Shown here: in pieces, positions 1 to 8,071 of the stretch
Layout: each line of letters starts with the position of its first letter
How positions within the stretch are numbered: the stretch's first letter is position 1
Origin: COE1 sp949066965
Lineage (GTDB): Bacteria > Bacillota > Clostridia > Lachnospirales > Lachnospiraceae
Assembly: GCA_949066965.1 (NCBI GenBank)
Contig: CARTDA010000006.1
Coordinates: 66,816-130,815 of the forward strand
Reading direction: 5' to 3'
Length of the DNA: 64,000 nt
Notes under the pieces: model-generated
What the model was told of the DNA's origin: nothing
What the model saw: only the letters and a program-made list of their open reading frames with translations
Database searches by the model: none
Program-made: the position numbers and the translations under genes

Positions 1-781
1 ACATCCACGTTTTTCCCCTTGCCAGCTGATATGTCAGAAATCCCACCTCGCTCTTGTCAAAATTGCCTGCAAAAAGGGACTCCCCGGACATTATCTGCAT
101 AAAGAACTCCTCAAAAAATATGATTGGATTCACCAGCCATAACAGCATGGTCTCACCTACGCCCTTATTGACAAACAGGCCTTTAATGACTGCCGGTATG
201 AATGTGAGCACAAAAATCACAAAGTAAAAAACGTATGACAGCACCACTGCCGATATAGACTTGCGGCAGACCGATGAACAGAAAATTCCGATACTTCCTG
301 AAAACACCGACAGCAGGACAATCGTGAGGATAAAATAGAACAAATTGCTCCACTCCATTCCGCCGACCACAAAGGACAATGCCATAATCGGCAGTCCCCC
401 CACAACATAAAATAAAATATGAATCACGGCAGATACTACTTTTCCTAGTACAATGGAAAAAGGGGACATGCAGGTCGTAAGCATAATGTCAAACGTCTGG
501 CGCTCCTTTTCTCCGGAGATTGAAGATGCCGTGATGACCGGCACAATCAGCGTGACAATGCACACCTGTGCGATCGCAAGGACTGGAAACAGGTAAATCA
601 GATGATGATAAACATTGCCGTCACTATAAAAACTTCCTGTCTGCTGCTGTATCACTGCAAGCGCCAGCAGAAACGTCATTGTAAGGACTGCCTCATAGGC
701 AAACAGTCCCCAGCTGATACGCATGCTGCGCGCTGCTATCTGTAAATCTTTCTTCACGATTGGATTCCATCGCACCCTCAT
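1..781 (-). CDS. ABC-2 type transporter permease, partial (3' end outside window)
   Basis: Integral membrane subunit of an ABC-2 type exporter. Reading the minus strand from an ATG at 781 gives about 260 open codons that run off the window start, so the C-terminus is missing. The protein starts MRVRWNPIVKKDLQIAARSM, followed by alternating hydrophobic segments and the cytoplasmic motif SGEKERQTFDIMLT, typical of the GldF/NatB-like ABC-2 permeases. The start codon overlaps the stop of the upstream ATPase gene by four bases (ATGA), so the two are translationally coupled. Substrate unknown. Family call is good; the exact substrate cannot be inferred. Confidence 0.8.
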   Translation of the reverse strand, partial: MRVRWNPIVKKDLQIAARSMRISWGLFAYEAVLTMTFLLALAVIQQQTGSFYSDGNVYHHLIYLFPVLAIAQVCIVTLIVPVITASSISGEKERQTFDIMLTTCMSPFSIVLGKVVSAVIHILFYVVGGLPIMALSFVVGGMEWSNLFYFILTIVLLSVFSGSIGIFCSSVCRKSISAVVLSYVFYFVIFVLTFIPAVIKGLFVNKGVGETMLLWLVNPIIFFEEFFMQIMSGESLFAGNFDKSEVGFLTYQLARGKTWM

Positions 782-1704
782 TGTCCGCCACCTCCCGTCA
801 GTTGCATAAACAGTGATTCCAGACTGCCCTCTTCCCGGTAAAAGCCTGTCAGGACAACCTGATTCTGTATCAGACAGCCAATCAGGGCACTGATTTGTTC
901 ATCCGTCCCCTGGTTGGTTATAATCATTTCATTTTCCCTCACGGATTCCACGACAGTTCCCACCTGTTCCTTCAAAATACGCACGGCAGTCTCCATGCCC
1001 GATACCAGCCGGATGTGAATGCGCTTTCCTCCCGAAAGCTGCTGCATGATATCCTCAATGCGTCCGGCCGTGATAAGCTGTCCGCTGTTCATGATTCCGA
1101 TACTCGTACACATCTCAGAAAGCTCCGATAGAATATGGGAGCTGATGACAATCGTCTTGCCCATGGCGTGAAGGTTCATCAGCAGCTCCTTCATCTCCAC
1201 CCGCGCCCTGGGATCCAGACCAGAGCTCGGCTCGTCCAGAATCAGCAGTTTTGGGTTGTGGAGCAGCGCCCTTGCCACACAGAGCCGCTGTTTCATACCG
1301 CGTGAGAGCGTGTCCACATATACTTCCTTCTTGTCCGAAAGGTTGACCAGCTCCAGCAGGTCGTCCGTCAGCTTCGCAATGTCGCGCGAATGCATCCCAT
1401 ACATGGAGCCGTACATGTCCATATACTCACGCACCTTCAGGTTATCATACACCCCGAAGAAATCAGGAACATACCCTATCATGCGCTTCATTTCCCTGCT
1501 GCCGACCGGAGCCGAGGTACCCCCAATCCGCACCTGTCCGCTGCTCGCCCTGAGCAGCCCGCAGACAATGCGGATTGTCGTCGTCTTGCCCGCACCGTTT
1601 GGTCCCACAAAGCCAAACAAGTCTCCCTCCGGAATATGCAGCGACAAATGGTTAACCGCTGTAAACGCCCCATATTTCTTTGTCAAATCATTGATATACA
1701 GCAT
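778..1704 (-). CDS. ABC transporter ATP-binding protein
   Basis: Cytoplasmic ATPase of an ABC-2 exporter, 308 aa. Walker A GPNGAGKTT at about residues 34-42, signature LSRGMKQ at 133-139 and Walker B LLILDEP at 153-159 are all intact; the signature is the LSxGMKQR variant of the CcmA/NatA/GldA-like subfamily. A C-terminal accessory domain of about 90 residues follows the NBD, also usual for that subfamily. It sits between a large membrane protein (97 bp upstream) and the permease it overlaps by 4 bp, so the three probably form one exporter operon. The substrate is not evident from sequence. Confidence 0.9.
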   Translation of the reverse strand: MLYINDLTKKYGAFTAVNHLSLHIPEGDLFGFVGPNGAGKTTTIRIVCGLLRASSGQVRIGGTSAPVGSREMKRMIGYVPDFFGVYDNLKVREYMDMYGSMYGMHSRDIAKLTDDLLELVNLSDKKEVYVDTLSRGMKQRLCVARALLHNPKLLILDEPSSGLDPRARVEMKELLMNLHAMGKTIVISSHILSELSEMCTSIGIMNSGQLITAGRIEDIMQQLSGGKRIHIRLVSGMETAVRILKEQVGTVVESVRENEMIITNQGTDEQISALIGCLIQNQVVLTGFYREEGSLESLFMQLTGGGGQ

Positions 1705-1760
1705 AATAATCCTCCATTCTTGCCAAAATCTGCGAATTTGGGCGTAAGCACAAATTTGCC

Positions 1761-1782
1761 CTGTGAAAAAATTTTTTCACAG
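1761..1782. repeat. 22-bp perfect palindrome between exporter genes
   Basis: CTGTGAAAAAATTTTTTCACAG is a perfect palindrome (11-bp arms written here as CTGTGAAAAAA and its complement). It lies between the 666-aa membrane protein and the ATPase gene, next to a second weaker inverted repeat at about 1732-1758 (GCGAATTTG / CAAATTTGC). It could be an mRNA hairpin that tunes expression within the operon or part of a decayed small repeat. There is no classic terminator T-run clear of the stem. Confidence 0.6.
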
Positions 1783-1801
1783 TATCCCCTTTCACGCCCT
1801 G

Positions 1802-3802
1802 TTATTGAACAGCGTAGAGACATCCATACGCCGCCTCGCTGCAGCTGTCATCCACTGTCTTATTCCAGTTATCCGTCACGCCGATAATGACTGTCCTGTT
1901 GGGACCTCCCTGCACATATGCAGTGCAAATCCCCATTCCGAGAGCCGTCAGCGTATCAATGTCCGTTCTTTCCTTCGTATTGCAGACTTCCCGGATATGT
2001 TCATACATATAATCCCTTAAGACATCACCGCTTCCATCTGTATCGTATATCGCCTCGGTTTTTTCCAGGTCGCAGACCGCTCCTGCCGGAAGGTTTTTGT
2101 AAAGAAACATTCTGTCATCCGCTATCACCGCAAAATACGCAAAATCCTGATTGGTATTGTTCGCGACAGTCCCCATGATATCCCATGCGTTCTTATAAGA
2201 AACATCCCCCACAATGCTCCCGCTTCCTGCCTGCATCACACCGCCCGCCTGAAAAAAGCAGTCTTCAAAGCTTGTGTTCGGGTCTGCCCCAAAAGAAAGC
2301 CTGTCCCCCTCCTGTCTGGTATGGTAATAATACGGACTGTCAATGCCATAGTAATTGTCCCGGGCAAGCCCGGCATACTGATATCCTTCCGCAAGCCCCA
2401 GATCCCACTCGCTGTGCCTTGCGTCATAGCAATGCAGGTATGTTATATACGCTCCCTCATCGGAAAGATTTTCCATTGTCACGGAATACACCCTTGTATT
2501 CACCACCTCAAATCCTCTTCCGGCCCAGTATACCAGCAGAATCCCCACGACTGCCGATACCGGCACCGTCCACCAGTAATAATCCCTCTTTTTTGCAAGG
2601 CGCAGAATCAGATAAAGCACTGGTCCTACAAAAACCACATATACCATCACGATTATCTTAAGACCGCCAAAGTGCAGACGCGCGCTTCCGTTGCCAAACA
2701 GTTCGAACAGGCTGTGGAACATATAGTCACTATTGCCCGGGTAGGAACTATAGTAGCTCTGTTTCTGGCTGATATTGCCATTTGACGAGTTTGCCAGGTC
2801 ATTCAGAAGGGAGCTTACGAACTCCTCCACCCCGCCGTCCGAAACCCCTGCATCCGGTTCTTCGTCCGAATAATCTTTTACGTCCAGACTTCCCAGATCC
2901 GTCAGTGCATATGGCACAATCCCTACCGCGCCGTCCCCCTGCGGACGGATGCGTGCCAGCGTGCCGTACGCCGTGCGGAAGTCATCTGTTTTCAGCAATA
3001 AGTCCGCCATGTGCAGCTTTGCGATGTCTACATAGGCATCCTCCGTTTTCGGGCTGTCCCCCGGCGGATACACTGTCACACAGTCTATGTCCAGATAATC
3101 AAATGCATTCAGCGTGTCCTGCGCAAAGCTGCCCGTTCCAATCAGCAGCATTCCGCCATCGTCCGTCCACTTTTCGATTTCCTTTACCACGTCATCCGCC
3201 AAAACATTTGTATCATAATTATCTATTACAAGGAAATTCAAGGCAGACAGCGCTCCCTTAAGGCTGTCCTGATTCAGTTCCATCAGCTTGACAGGATACG
3301 TGCGGCTGCCATAGTATACCTCGTTTCCTCCCATGTCCATGAACGTGAGCGACGAATATTTATCGCTCAGGATTCCCATGACCAGTGCATCCGTCCCTCC
3401 CTGGAGAAGACGGTTAAACGACTTTTCCGCAGTCTTTTTCGATTTGTTGTCAAACAGCTCAATCAGGACAATGCCATCCGTCCGGCTCATGCTGTTTTTG
3501 GGAATCCTGACCGTAAACTGCTTTTTACTGCCCTGCGGCAGGGAAAGCACGGTGTCGTATGAGCAATTGTCCATGCTTCCATAGGAGTCCCGCAGCGTCA
3601 GCCTTGCCACTCCTTCCCAGTCCTCCCCTGTATTCTCAATCGTCACCAGGACATCATAGGTCGGGGTATTTGACGGATATACCTGTGCCTCTATGACAAA
3701 TGCCTGTTCCCCAGTCCCTGCTGCCATGCCACTGCTCCCTGCCCATGCGCTGCAAAGCAGAATCCCAATGACCAAAAGCAAGAAATATGAATATTTTTTC
3801 AT
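1802..3802 (-). CDS. large exported/membrane protein linked to ABC-2 exporter
   Basis: 666-aa protein of unknown function that opens the exporter operon. Residues 1-30 form a signal peptide or anchor (MKKYSYFLLLVIGILLCSAW). The next ~340 residues look extracytoplasmic: a beta-rich start (conserved EAQVYPSNTPTYDVLVTIEN) followed by a glutamine-amidotransferase-like segment with NFLVIDNYDT and GGMLLIGTGS. Two hydrophobic segments near 385-430 cross the membrane, and a second extracytoplasmic region ends the protein. This layout resembles the GldG-like or DUF4350-like proteins that accompany ABC-2 exporters. The start has GGTGA six bases upstream. The role as exporter accessory is inferred from gene order only. 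Confidence 0.7.
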   Translation of the reverse strand: MKKYSYFLLLVIGILLCSAWAGSSGMAAGTGEQAFVIEAQVYPSNTPTYDVLVTIENTGEDWEGVARLTLRDSYGSMDNCSYDTVLSLPQGSKKQFTVRIPKNSMSRTDGIVLIELFDNKSKKTAEKSFNRLLQGGTDALVMGILSDKYSSLTFMDMGGNEVYYGSRTYPVKLMELNQDSLKGALSALNFLVIDNYDTNVLADDVVKEIEKWTDDGGMLLIGTGSFAQDTLNAFDYLDIDCVTVYPPGDSPKTEDAYVDIAKLHMADLLLKTDDFRTAYGTLARIRPQGDGAVGIVPYALTDLGSLDVKDYSDEEPDAGVSDGGVEEFVSSLLNDLANSSNGNISQKQSYYSSYPGNSDYMFHSLFELFGNGSARLHFGGLKIIVMVYVVFVGPVLYLILRLAKKRDYYWWTVPVSAVVGILLVYWAGRGFEVVNTRVYSVTMENLSDEGAYITYLHCYDARHSEWDLGLAEGYQYAGLARDNYYGIDSPYYYHTRQEGDRLSFGADPNTSFEDCFFQAGGVMQAGSGSIVGDVSYKNAWDIMGTVANNTNQDFAYFAVIADDRMFLYKNLPAGAVCDLEKTEAIYDTDGSGDVLRDYMYEHIREVCNTKERTDIDTLTALGMGICTAYVQGGPNRTVIIGVTDNWNKTVDDSCSEAAYGCLYAVQ

Positions 3803-3906
3803 CTCTGTTCACCAATTTTATCCTTTTCTTCAATGTCAAATATACCTTTGCTTCCCACATTATACAAAAACATATGGCAAATGACAACATTTTGCACAAA
3901 TAAATT

Positions 3907-3939
3907 AAAAAAAAGGAGTGTCCAATTCCGAACACCCCC
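3907..3939 (-). terminator. intrinsic terminator of galK
   Basis: On the minus strand a GC-rich stem (GGGGTGTTC / GGACACTCC, loop GGAATT) is followed by a run of eight T. It starts about 20 bp after the galK stop. Confidence 0.85.
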
Positions 3940-3958
3940 ATTTCCCATCCATTCACTT

Positions 3959-5191
3959 TTAGATTCTGACTGCGCCGACTGCCCTGATATTCATCGGATA
4001 TACATTGCTGTCGCCGACATACTTCGCGATATATTTCACATAGTTATCCGCCTCGGCAAGCGGCACCAGGCACATGATAACGCCGGCAAACCCGCCGCCA
4101 TGCACACGGCATACACCATCACCGATTCCCTTTAAGAACAGCTCCGTGAGGGCAAGGGTCAGCGTAATCTTTTGTTCCTTGCAGTTCTGTAACGAATAGC
4201 AGTTCTGCAAAAGCTCCCACGAGGATGTGCCCGACTCATTGACAAGCTTTAAGACCTTGTCGATATCATCCTTTTCAATCGCATCAGCCATCTCGTCCAC
4301 TCTCCGGTTTTCCTCAAAGAAATGGATTGCGCGAAGCACTGCCCTGTCGTTTGGTATCTCATTCACATGGGCAAGCAGGCTGTCAAGGTCTGTCTCACAT
4401 AAAAGCTCCACGCCGAGGACCTTTGCCGCCTCCTTCATCTCATTTGGAATCCCTGAGTACTCCTCACTTAAATCCGCATGTCCCTTTCCTGTATTGACAA
4501 TGACGAGACGGTAGCCCTTCTTCTCAAACGAAAACGTGAGCGGCTTGTATTCCGGCTGGACTCCGTTTGAAAAATCAAAGAGTACGGGTCCCCCCACCGC
4601 GCATGCCATCTGGTCCATCATGCCGGATGCCTTGTTCCAGAATACATTTTCGGAGTACTTGCCAATCTTGGCATAATCCGCACAGGTCATGGCGCCATTG
4701 TTAAAGAAATGGTTGACAATCGTGCAGACGAGCATCTCAAAGGATGCCGACGAGCTGACACCTGCCGCCGCAATCACGTTCGTGGACACATATGCGTCGA
4801 AACCGCCGACCTGGAACCCAAACTTCTGTGCGCCCTCCATCATTCCTGCCAGAAGCGATTCCGTGCCGCCAACTTTCGGAATTTCATCAATCTTTGCAAT
4901 GTCGACTATAATTTCCTTGCTGTAGCCCTCGCTGGTGATGCGAATCACGCTGCTGTTATTGACCTGCGCCGCGCCGATGGTATCCAGGTCAATGCTCCCC
5001 GCGATAACCTTCCCGCCGTTGTGGTCGGTATGGTTTCCGATAATCTCCGTCCTTCCGGGTGAGGAGAAGAATTCCGCCTCGTCATGCCCATATTTCTTCC
5101 TGAAGTTCTCCGCCAGCGCACCGAACCGCGCCGCGCTCTCTGTACTTTCTCCGTAAACCTTTTCCAGCCTCTCACTGCTTGGGATATTCAT
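3959..5191 (-). CDS. galK: galactokinase
   Basis: Phosphorylates alpha-D-galactose at C1 with ATP, the first step of the Leloir pathway; cytoplasmic GHMP kinase. The galactokinase signature GRTEIIGNHTDHNGG is at residues 46-60, the phosphate-binding GVSSSAS at 144-150, and the C-terminal GHMP motif RVHGGGFAG near the end. At 410 aa it is within the usual range (380-430). It appears monocistronic, with its own terminator, and no galT or galE lies in the window. The next gene upstream, an esterase, ends about 33 bp before its start. Confidence 0.96.
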   Translation of the reverse strand: MNIPSSERLEKVYGESTESAARFGALAENFRKKYGHDEAEFFSSPGRTEIIGNHTDHNGGKVIAGSIDLDTIGAAQVNNSSVIRITSEGYSKEIIVDIAKIDEIPKVGGTESLLAGMMEGAQKFGFQVGGFDAYVSTNVIAAAGVSSSASFEMLVCTIVNHFFNNGAMTCADYAKIGKYSENVFWNKASGMMDQMACAVGGPVLFDFSNGVQPEYKPLTFSFEKKGYRLVIVNTGKGHADLSEEYSGIPNEMKEAAKVLGVELLCETDLDSLLAHVNEIPNDRAVLRAIHFFEENRRVDEMADAIEKDDIDKVLKLVNESGTSSWELLQNCYSLQNCKEQKITLTLALTELFLKGIGDGVCRVHGGGFAGVIMCLVPLAEADNYVKYIAKYVGDSNVYPMNIRAVGAVRI

Positions 5192-5224
5192 TTTGATTTC
5201 CTCCTTAAATCTTTATCGTTTTTA

Positions 5225-5992
5225 TTATACACCACTGGAAGATAAAATCCAATAGATTCCTCTGGCAACCCGGATATCCGGTTCGCAAAAATGACCGCCT
5301 GCATTCCATTCGAGCGTGGTTTTTGCGCCCGACGGCAGTGCGCGGAGCATATCATATAGTTTTCTGGTGTTGTCTCCGACTGTTGACAGCAGACTGTTTT
5401 TTGCCCGCTCCTCCTTATCGCCAAGACTTAGGTAAATGCAGTCCGTCTTGTTCCTGCAAAAAGCCGCCTGGTGTTCCTCTGCATATGCAGGCCATCCCGC
5501 ATACCACAAAGACCCGGAACAGCTGGCTGCTCCTGCAAAAAGCCGGCACTCCGCATATGCCCACAGACCAAAAAGCCCTGCAAGGGAATAGCCGACAGTA
5601 TACCGCTGAACCTTTGTGTCATTCTTTATGTACACGGAATCCTCCGCTTCAATGTATGGTATGCATTGATTCACAAGCCACTCGAGCGTCCTGTCCGCAT
5701 TTCCCCCAAAACCATCATTCCCGAATGCCGCCTGAGCCTTCCATGGCGAAAAATCGTCATTCCATTTCTCCGATTCATATGCCACGATTAAAAACCCGGC
5801 ATCCAGCGGCTTTTCCTTCAGACGAGATTCCAAATATGATATTGTTGTCATAATCCGTTTCTTATTCCTGCTGTCTATGCCCCAATAAAATATTGGGCGT
5901 TTATGGCACACGCTGCCGTCTGCCCTACTGTCATATTGACAGACATGGCAAATTTTACTGCCTATTTCCACCGTCGTAAATGCTTTGTCCAT
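5225..5992 (-). CDS. putative alpha/beta-hydrolase esterase
   Basis: Predicted cytoplasmic serine esterase of the putative-esterase/IroE-like class, 255 aa. The nucleophile elbow GYSLAG places the serine at about residue 136, an acidic residue follows the later strand (YLSLGDKEE), and GGHF supplies the candidate catalytic His at about 234. I prefer the ATG at 5992 (MDKAFTT), which has AGGGA seven bases upstream, to the in-frame TTG two codons earlier. It lies 13 bp downstream of the CoA-transferase gene and just upstream of galK. Substrate unknown; a small acyl ester or glycoside ester is possible. Confidence 0.7.
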   Translation of the reverse strand: MDKAFTTVEIGSKICHVCQYDSRADGSVCHKRPIFYWGIDSRNKKRIMTTISYLESRLKEKPLDAGFLIVAYESEKWNDDFSPWKAQAAFGNDGFGGNADRTLEWLVNQCIPYIEAEDSVYIKNDTKVQRYTVGYSLAGLFGLWAYAECRLFAGAASCSGSLWYAGWPAYAEEHQAAFCRNKTDCIYLSLGDKEERAKNSLLSTVGDNTRKLYDMLRALPSGAKTTLEWNAGGHFCEPDIRVARGIYWILSSSGV

Positions 5993-6011
5993 TTGCAAAT
6001 CCCTGCCGTCA

Positions 6012-7349
6012 CTATTTATTTGACCGTCTCCATATCTTCCGCTTCTGTGCCTCTTTTATCAGGTCATCCCTAAAGTCGGGGTGCGCAATCGAAATCAGCC
6101 CTTCTGCCCGCTCCCATGTGGAGCGTCCCTCCATATTAATCACGCCGTACTCCGTTGCCAGGAAGTAAACCTGGCTTCTCGGCGATGTGATGATGTCACC
6201 GTCAAACTGCGGGCGGATGCGGGAGTGGTATGTCCCCTCCTTGTCCCTGTACACGGAGCTCATACAGATAAATGCCTTTCCTCCATGGGAAGCAGAGGCG
6301 CCTATCAGAAAGTCAAGCTGACCGCCCGTGCCGCTGATTTGCCTGGAACCGGAGCTTTCCGCCGCCACCTGCCCATACAAGTCCACGGAAACGCAGCTGT
6401 TGATGGAAACCATGTTGTCAATCTGGGCAATCACCTCTGGTCTGTTGACATATTCGAGCGGATAAGCCGCTATGCCATGGTTGTCGTCAACCCACTCATA
6501 GAGCTCCGGCGAACCGACTGCACAGCCAAACACACCCTTTCCCCTGTCTATATTTTTTTTGCGGTTTGTCAGCTTGCCTGCCCTGTACATACTTAAATAC
6601 GCATCCGAACAAAGCTCCGTGTGCATACCCAGATCACGGAGGTCTGACTCCGCTATCAGCTCCCCGAGCGCGTTTGGCATACTGCCGATTCCCAGCTGCA
6701 GTGTCGCCCCGTCCACAATATAAGGAAGAATCTTCTGTGCAATCTTCCTGTCCGTCTCGGAGGGTATGACCGGCTTCGTTCCCACAAACGGTTCATGCTT
6801 CCCCTCCACAATATAATCCACATCCGAAATATGAATGCATTCATCATATCCACCATGCACTTTTGGAAGGTTTTCGTTGACCTCGACAATGACAATGTCT
6901 GCCATGCGCGTGATTGGCGCCGCGACACCCGTATTGACGGAAAAATTGAAATATCCATGCTTATCCATCGGCGAGACACTCACCATCACAACGTTTACCG
7001 TGAGAAAAAACTCATAGTAGGCGGCATTGTTGTGAAATACCATAGGAATGTAATAGCAGAGTCCCCTGTCACACAGCTTCCGTTCATAAGACGAGCAGTG
7101 CCAGCTGTGGTATATAAAATGCTCCTGGCTCTCATCGCACTCAGCCACCGCAATCGGTCCGGATATCAGATTGCCGCGTATTTTCACATCATGCAGCATA
7201 TCCCTGCGCTTCGCCAGTGCCCTGTCCAGAAGCACCGGCTTGCCAAGACAGCTTGTATAGTCTACCCAGTCACCGCTTTTTACTACCTTCACTGCCTCGT
7301 CAGGAGTTGTCAGCTTTGCCTTGTATTCCACCTGAAAATCGTGCAGCAT
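6012..7349 (-). CDS. acetyl-CoA hydrolase/transferase family CoA-transferase (butyryl-CoA:acetate type)
   Basis: Moves CoA between short-chain acyl-CoA and a free acid such as acetate. The 445-aa protein matches the But/Cat/4-hydroxybutyrate CoA-transferase family from end to end: start MLHDFQVEYKAKLTTPDEAV, DLYGQVAAESSG with the probable catalytic Glu, the glycine-rich ISGTGGQLDFL, and the tail FRDDLIKEAQKRKIWRRSNK. Its N-terminal half departs from my recollection of the main Roseburia butyryl-CoA:acetate enzyme (for example WVDYTSCLGKP), so it may be a paralogue with another acyl specificity. The ATG at 7349 follows GGAGTG at 7 nt; an in-frame ATG at 7364 has a poorer site. Confidence 0.85.
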   Translation of the reverse strand: MLHDFQVEYKAKLTTPDEAVKVVKSGDWVDYTSCLGKPVLLDRALAKRRDMLHDVKIRGNLISGPIAVAECDESQEHFIYHSWHCSSYERKLCDRGLCYYIPMVFHNNAAYYEFFLTVNVVMVSVSPMDKHGYFNFSVNTGVAAPITRMADIVIVEVNENLPKVHGGYDECIHISDVDYIVEGKHEPFVGTKPVIPSETDRKIAQKILPYIVDGATLQLGIGSMPNALGELIAESDLRDLGMHTELCSDAYLSMYRAGKLTNRKKNIDRGKGVFGCAVGSPELYEWVDDNHGIAAYPLEYVNRPEVIAQIDNMVSINSCVSVDLYGQVAAESSGSRQISGTGGQLDFLIGASASHGGKAFICMSSVYRDKEGTYHSRIRPQFDGDIITSPRSQVYFLATEYGVINMEGRSTWERAEGLISIAHPDFRDDLIKEAQKRKIWRRSNK

Positions 7350-7382
7350 CGTATCACACTCCATTCCATCAAACTTTATTCC

Positions 7383-7859
7383 TTACCTCCTAAACAGGTT
7401 ATTCAGCGATGCCTCCATCTTGTGCAGGGATTCCACCGCGTCATTGAGGTTTGCCAGCGTCCTTGAAAGCTCCTCCGTGTCAAGCCCTTCGATTGCACTG
7501 TTCAGCGCCTCGATGTCAACCCCGTTGAGCGTGTCGACCGCCTGCCTGAGCGTGTCCGCAACCTCCTCCAAATCTACATTTTCCAGCGAATTTCTGACCT
7601 GGCGCAGGGTTTCGTTCACGTTCTCCACATCCACTGCCGCCATCTGTTCCAGGACAGGCTGTGCCTGCTGCGCAATGGTGCGCACCTGTCCAAAAAGATA
7701 TGCCCCGCCGGCAAGCAGCAGTACTGTCAGCACGGAAGTAATCATACACATGATTCTCGTAAACACAAGCTCCCTGCGGAGCTTCTTCATCATCTGTTCC
7801 ATCCCGCGCAATGCTTCCTCTCCTGTATTATTTCCACTATTGACCTGTTGTCCATCCAT
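7383..7859 (-). CDS. small single-pass membrane coiled-coil protein
   Basis: Unknown function, about 158 aa. I start at ATG 7859 (MDGQQVNSGN), preceded by AAGGGG at 7 nt; the open frame upstream to 8045 is AT-rich intergenic DNA. One membrane segment (MCMITSVLTVLLLAGGAYLF) at about residues 35-55 separates a short cytoplasmic start from a long exterior amphipathic helix with regular leucines and repeated NVDLEE/GVDIEA/GLDTEE units, a probable coiled coil. The layout resembles a stripped-down MCP-like or DUF948-like stalk. It precedes the CoA-transferase gene by about 33 bp and may be cotranscribed with it. Confidence 0.65.
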   Translation of the reverse strand: MDGQQVNSGNNTGEEALRGMEQMMKKLRRELVFTRIMCMITSVLTVLLLAGGAYLFGQVRTIAQQAQPVLEQMAAVDVENVNETLRQVRNSLENVDLEEVADTLRQAVDTLNGVDIEALNSAIEGLDTEELSRTLANLNDAVESLHKMEASLNNLFRR

Positions 7860-8071
7860 TTCTTTTCCCCTTTTTGTCATTGATGTGCTGTTTTCAGCAG
7901 ATTTATTTTCTATATTGTCTATCATAACATACTTTAAAACAAAAATGTAGAAAATTAACAAAAAATCCAAAAAAATCAAAATAATAGTTGTTAATTTTCC
8001 AATAATTTTATAAAATAAATATAGTCGGGCAGTAATAATAGCCAAAATAAAATAGAGAGGTGCGGATTTAT

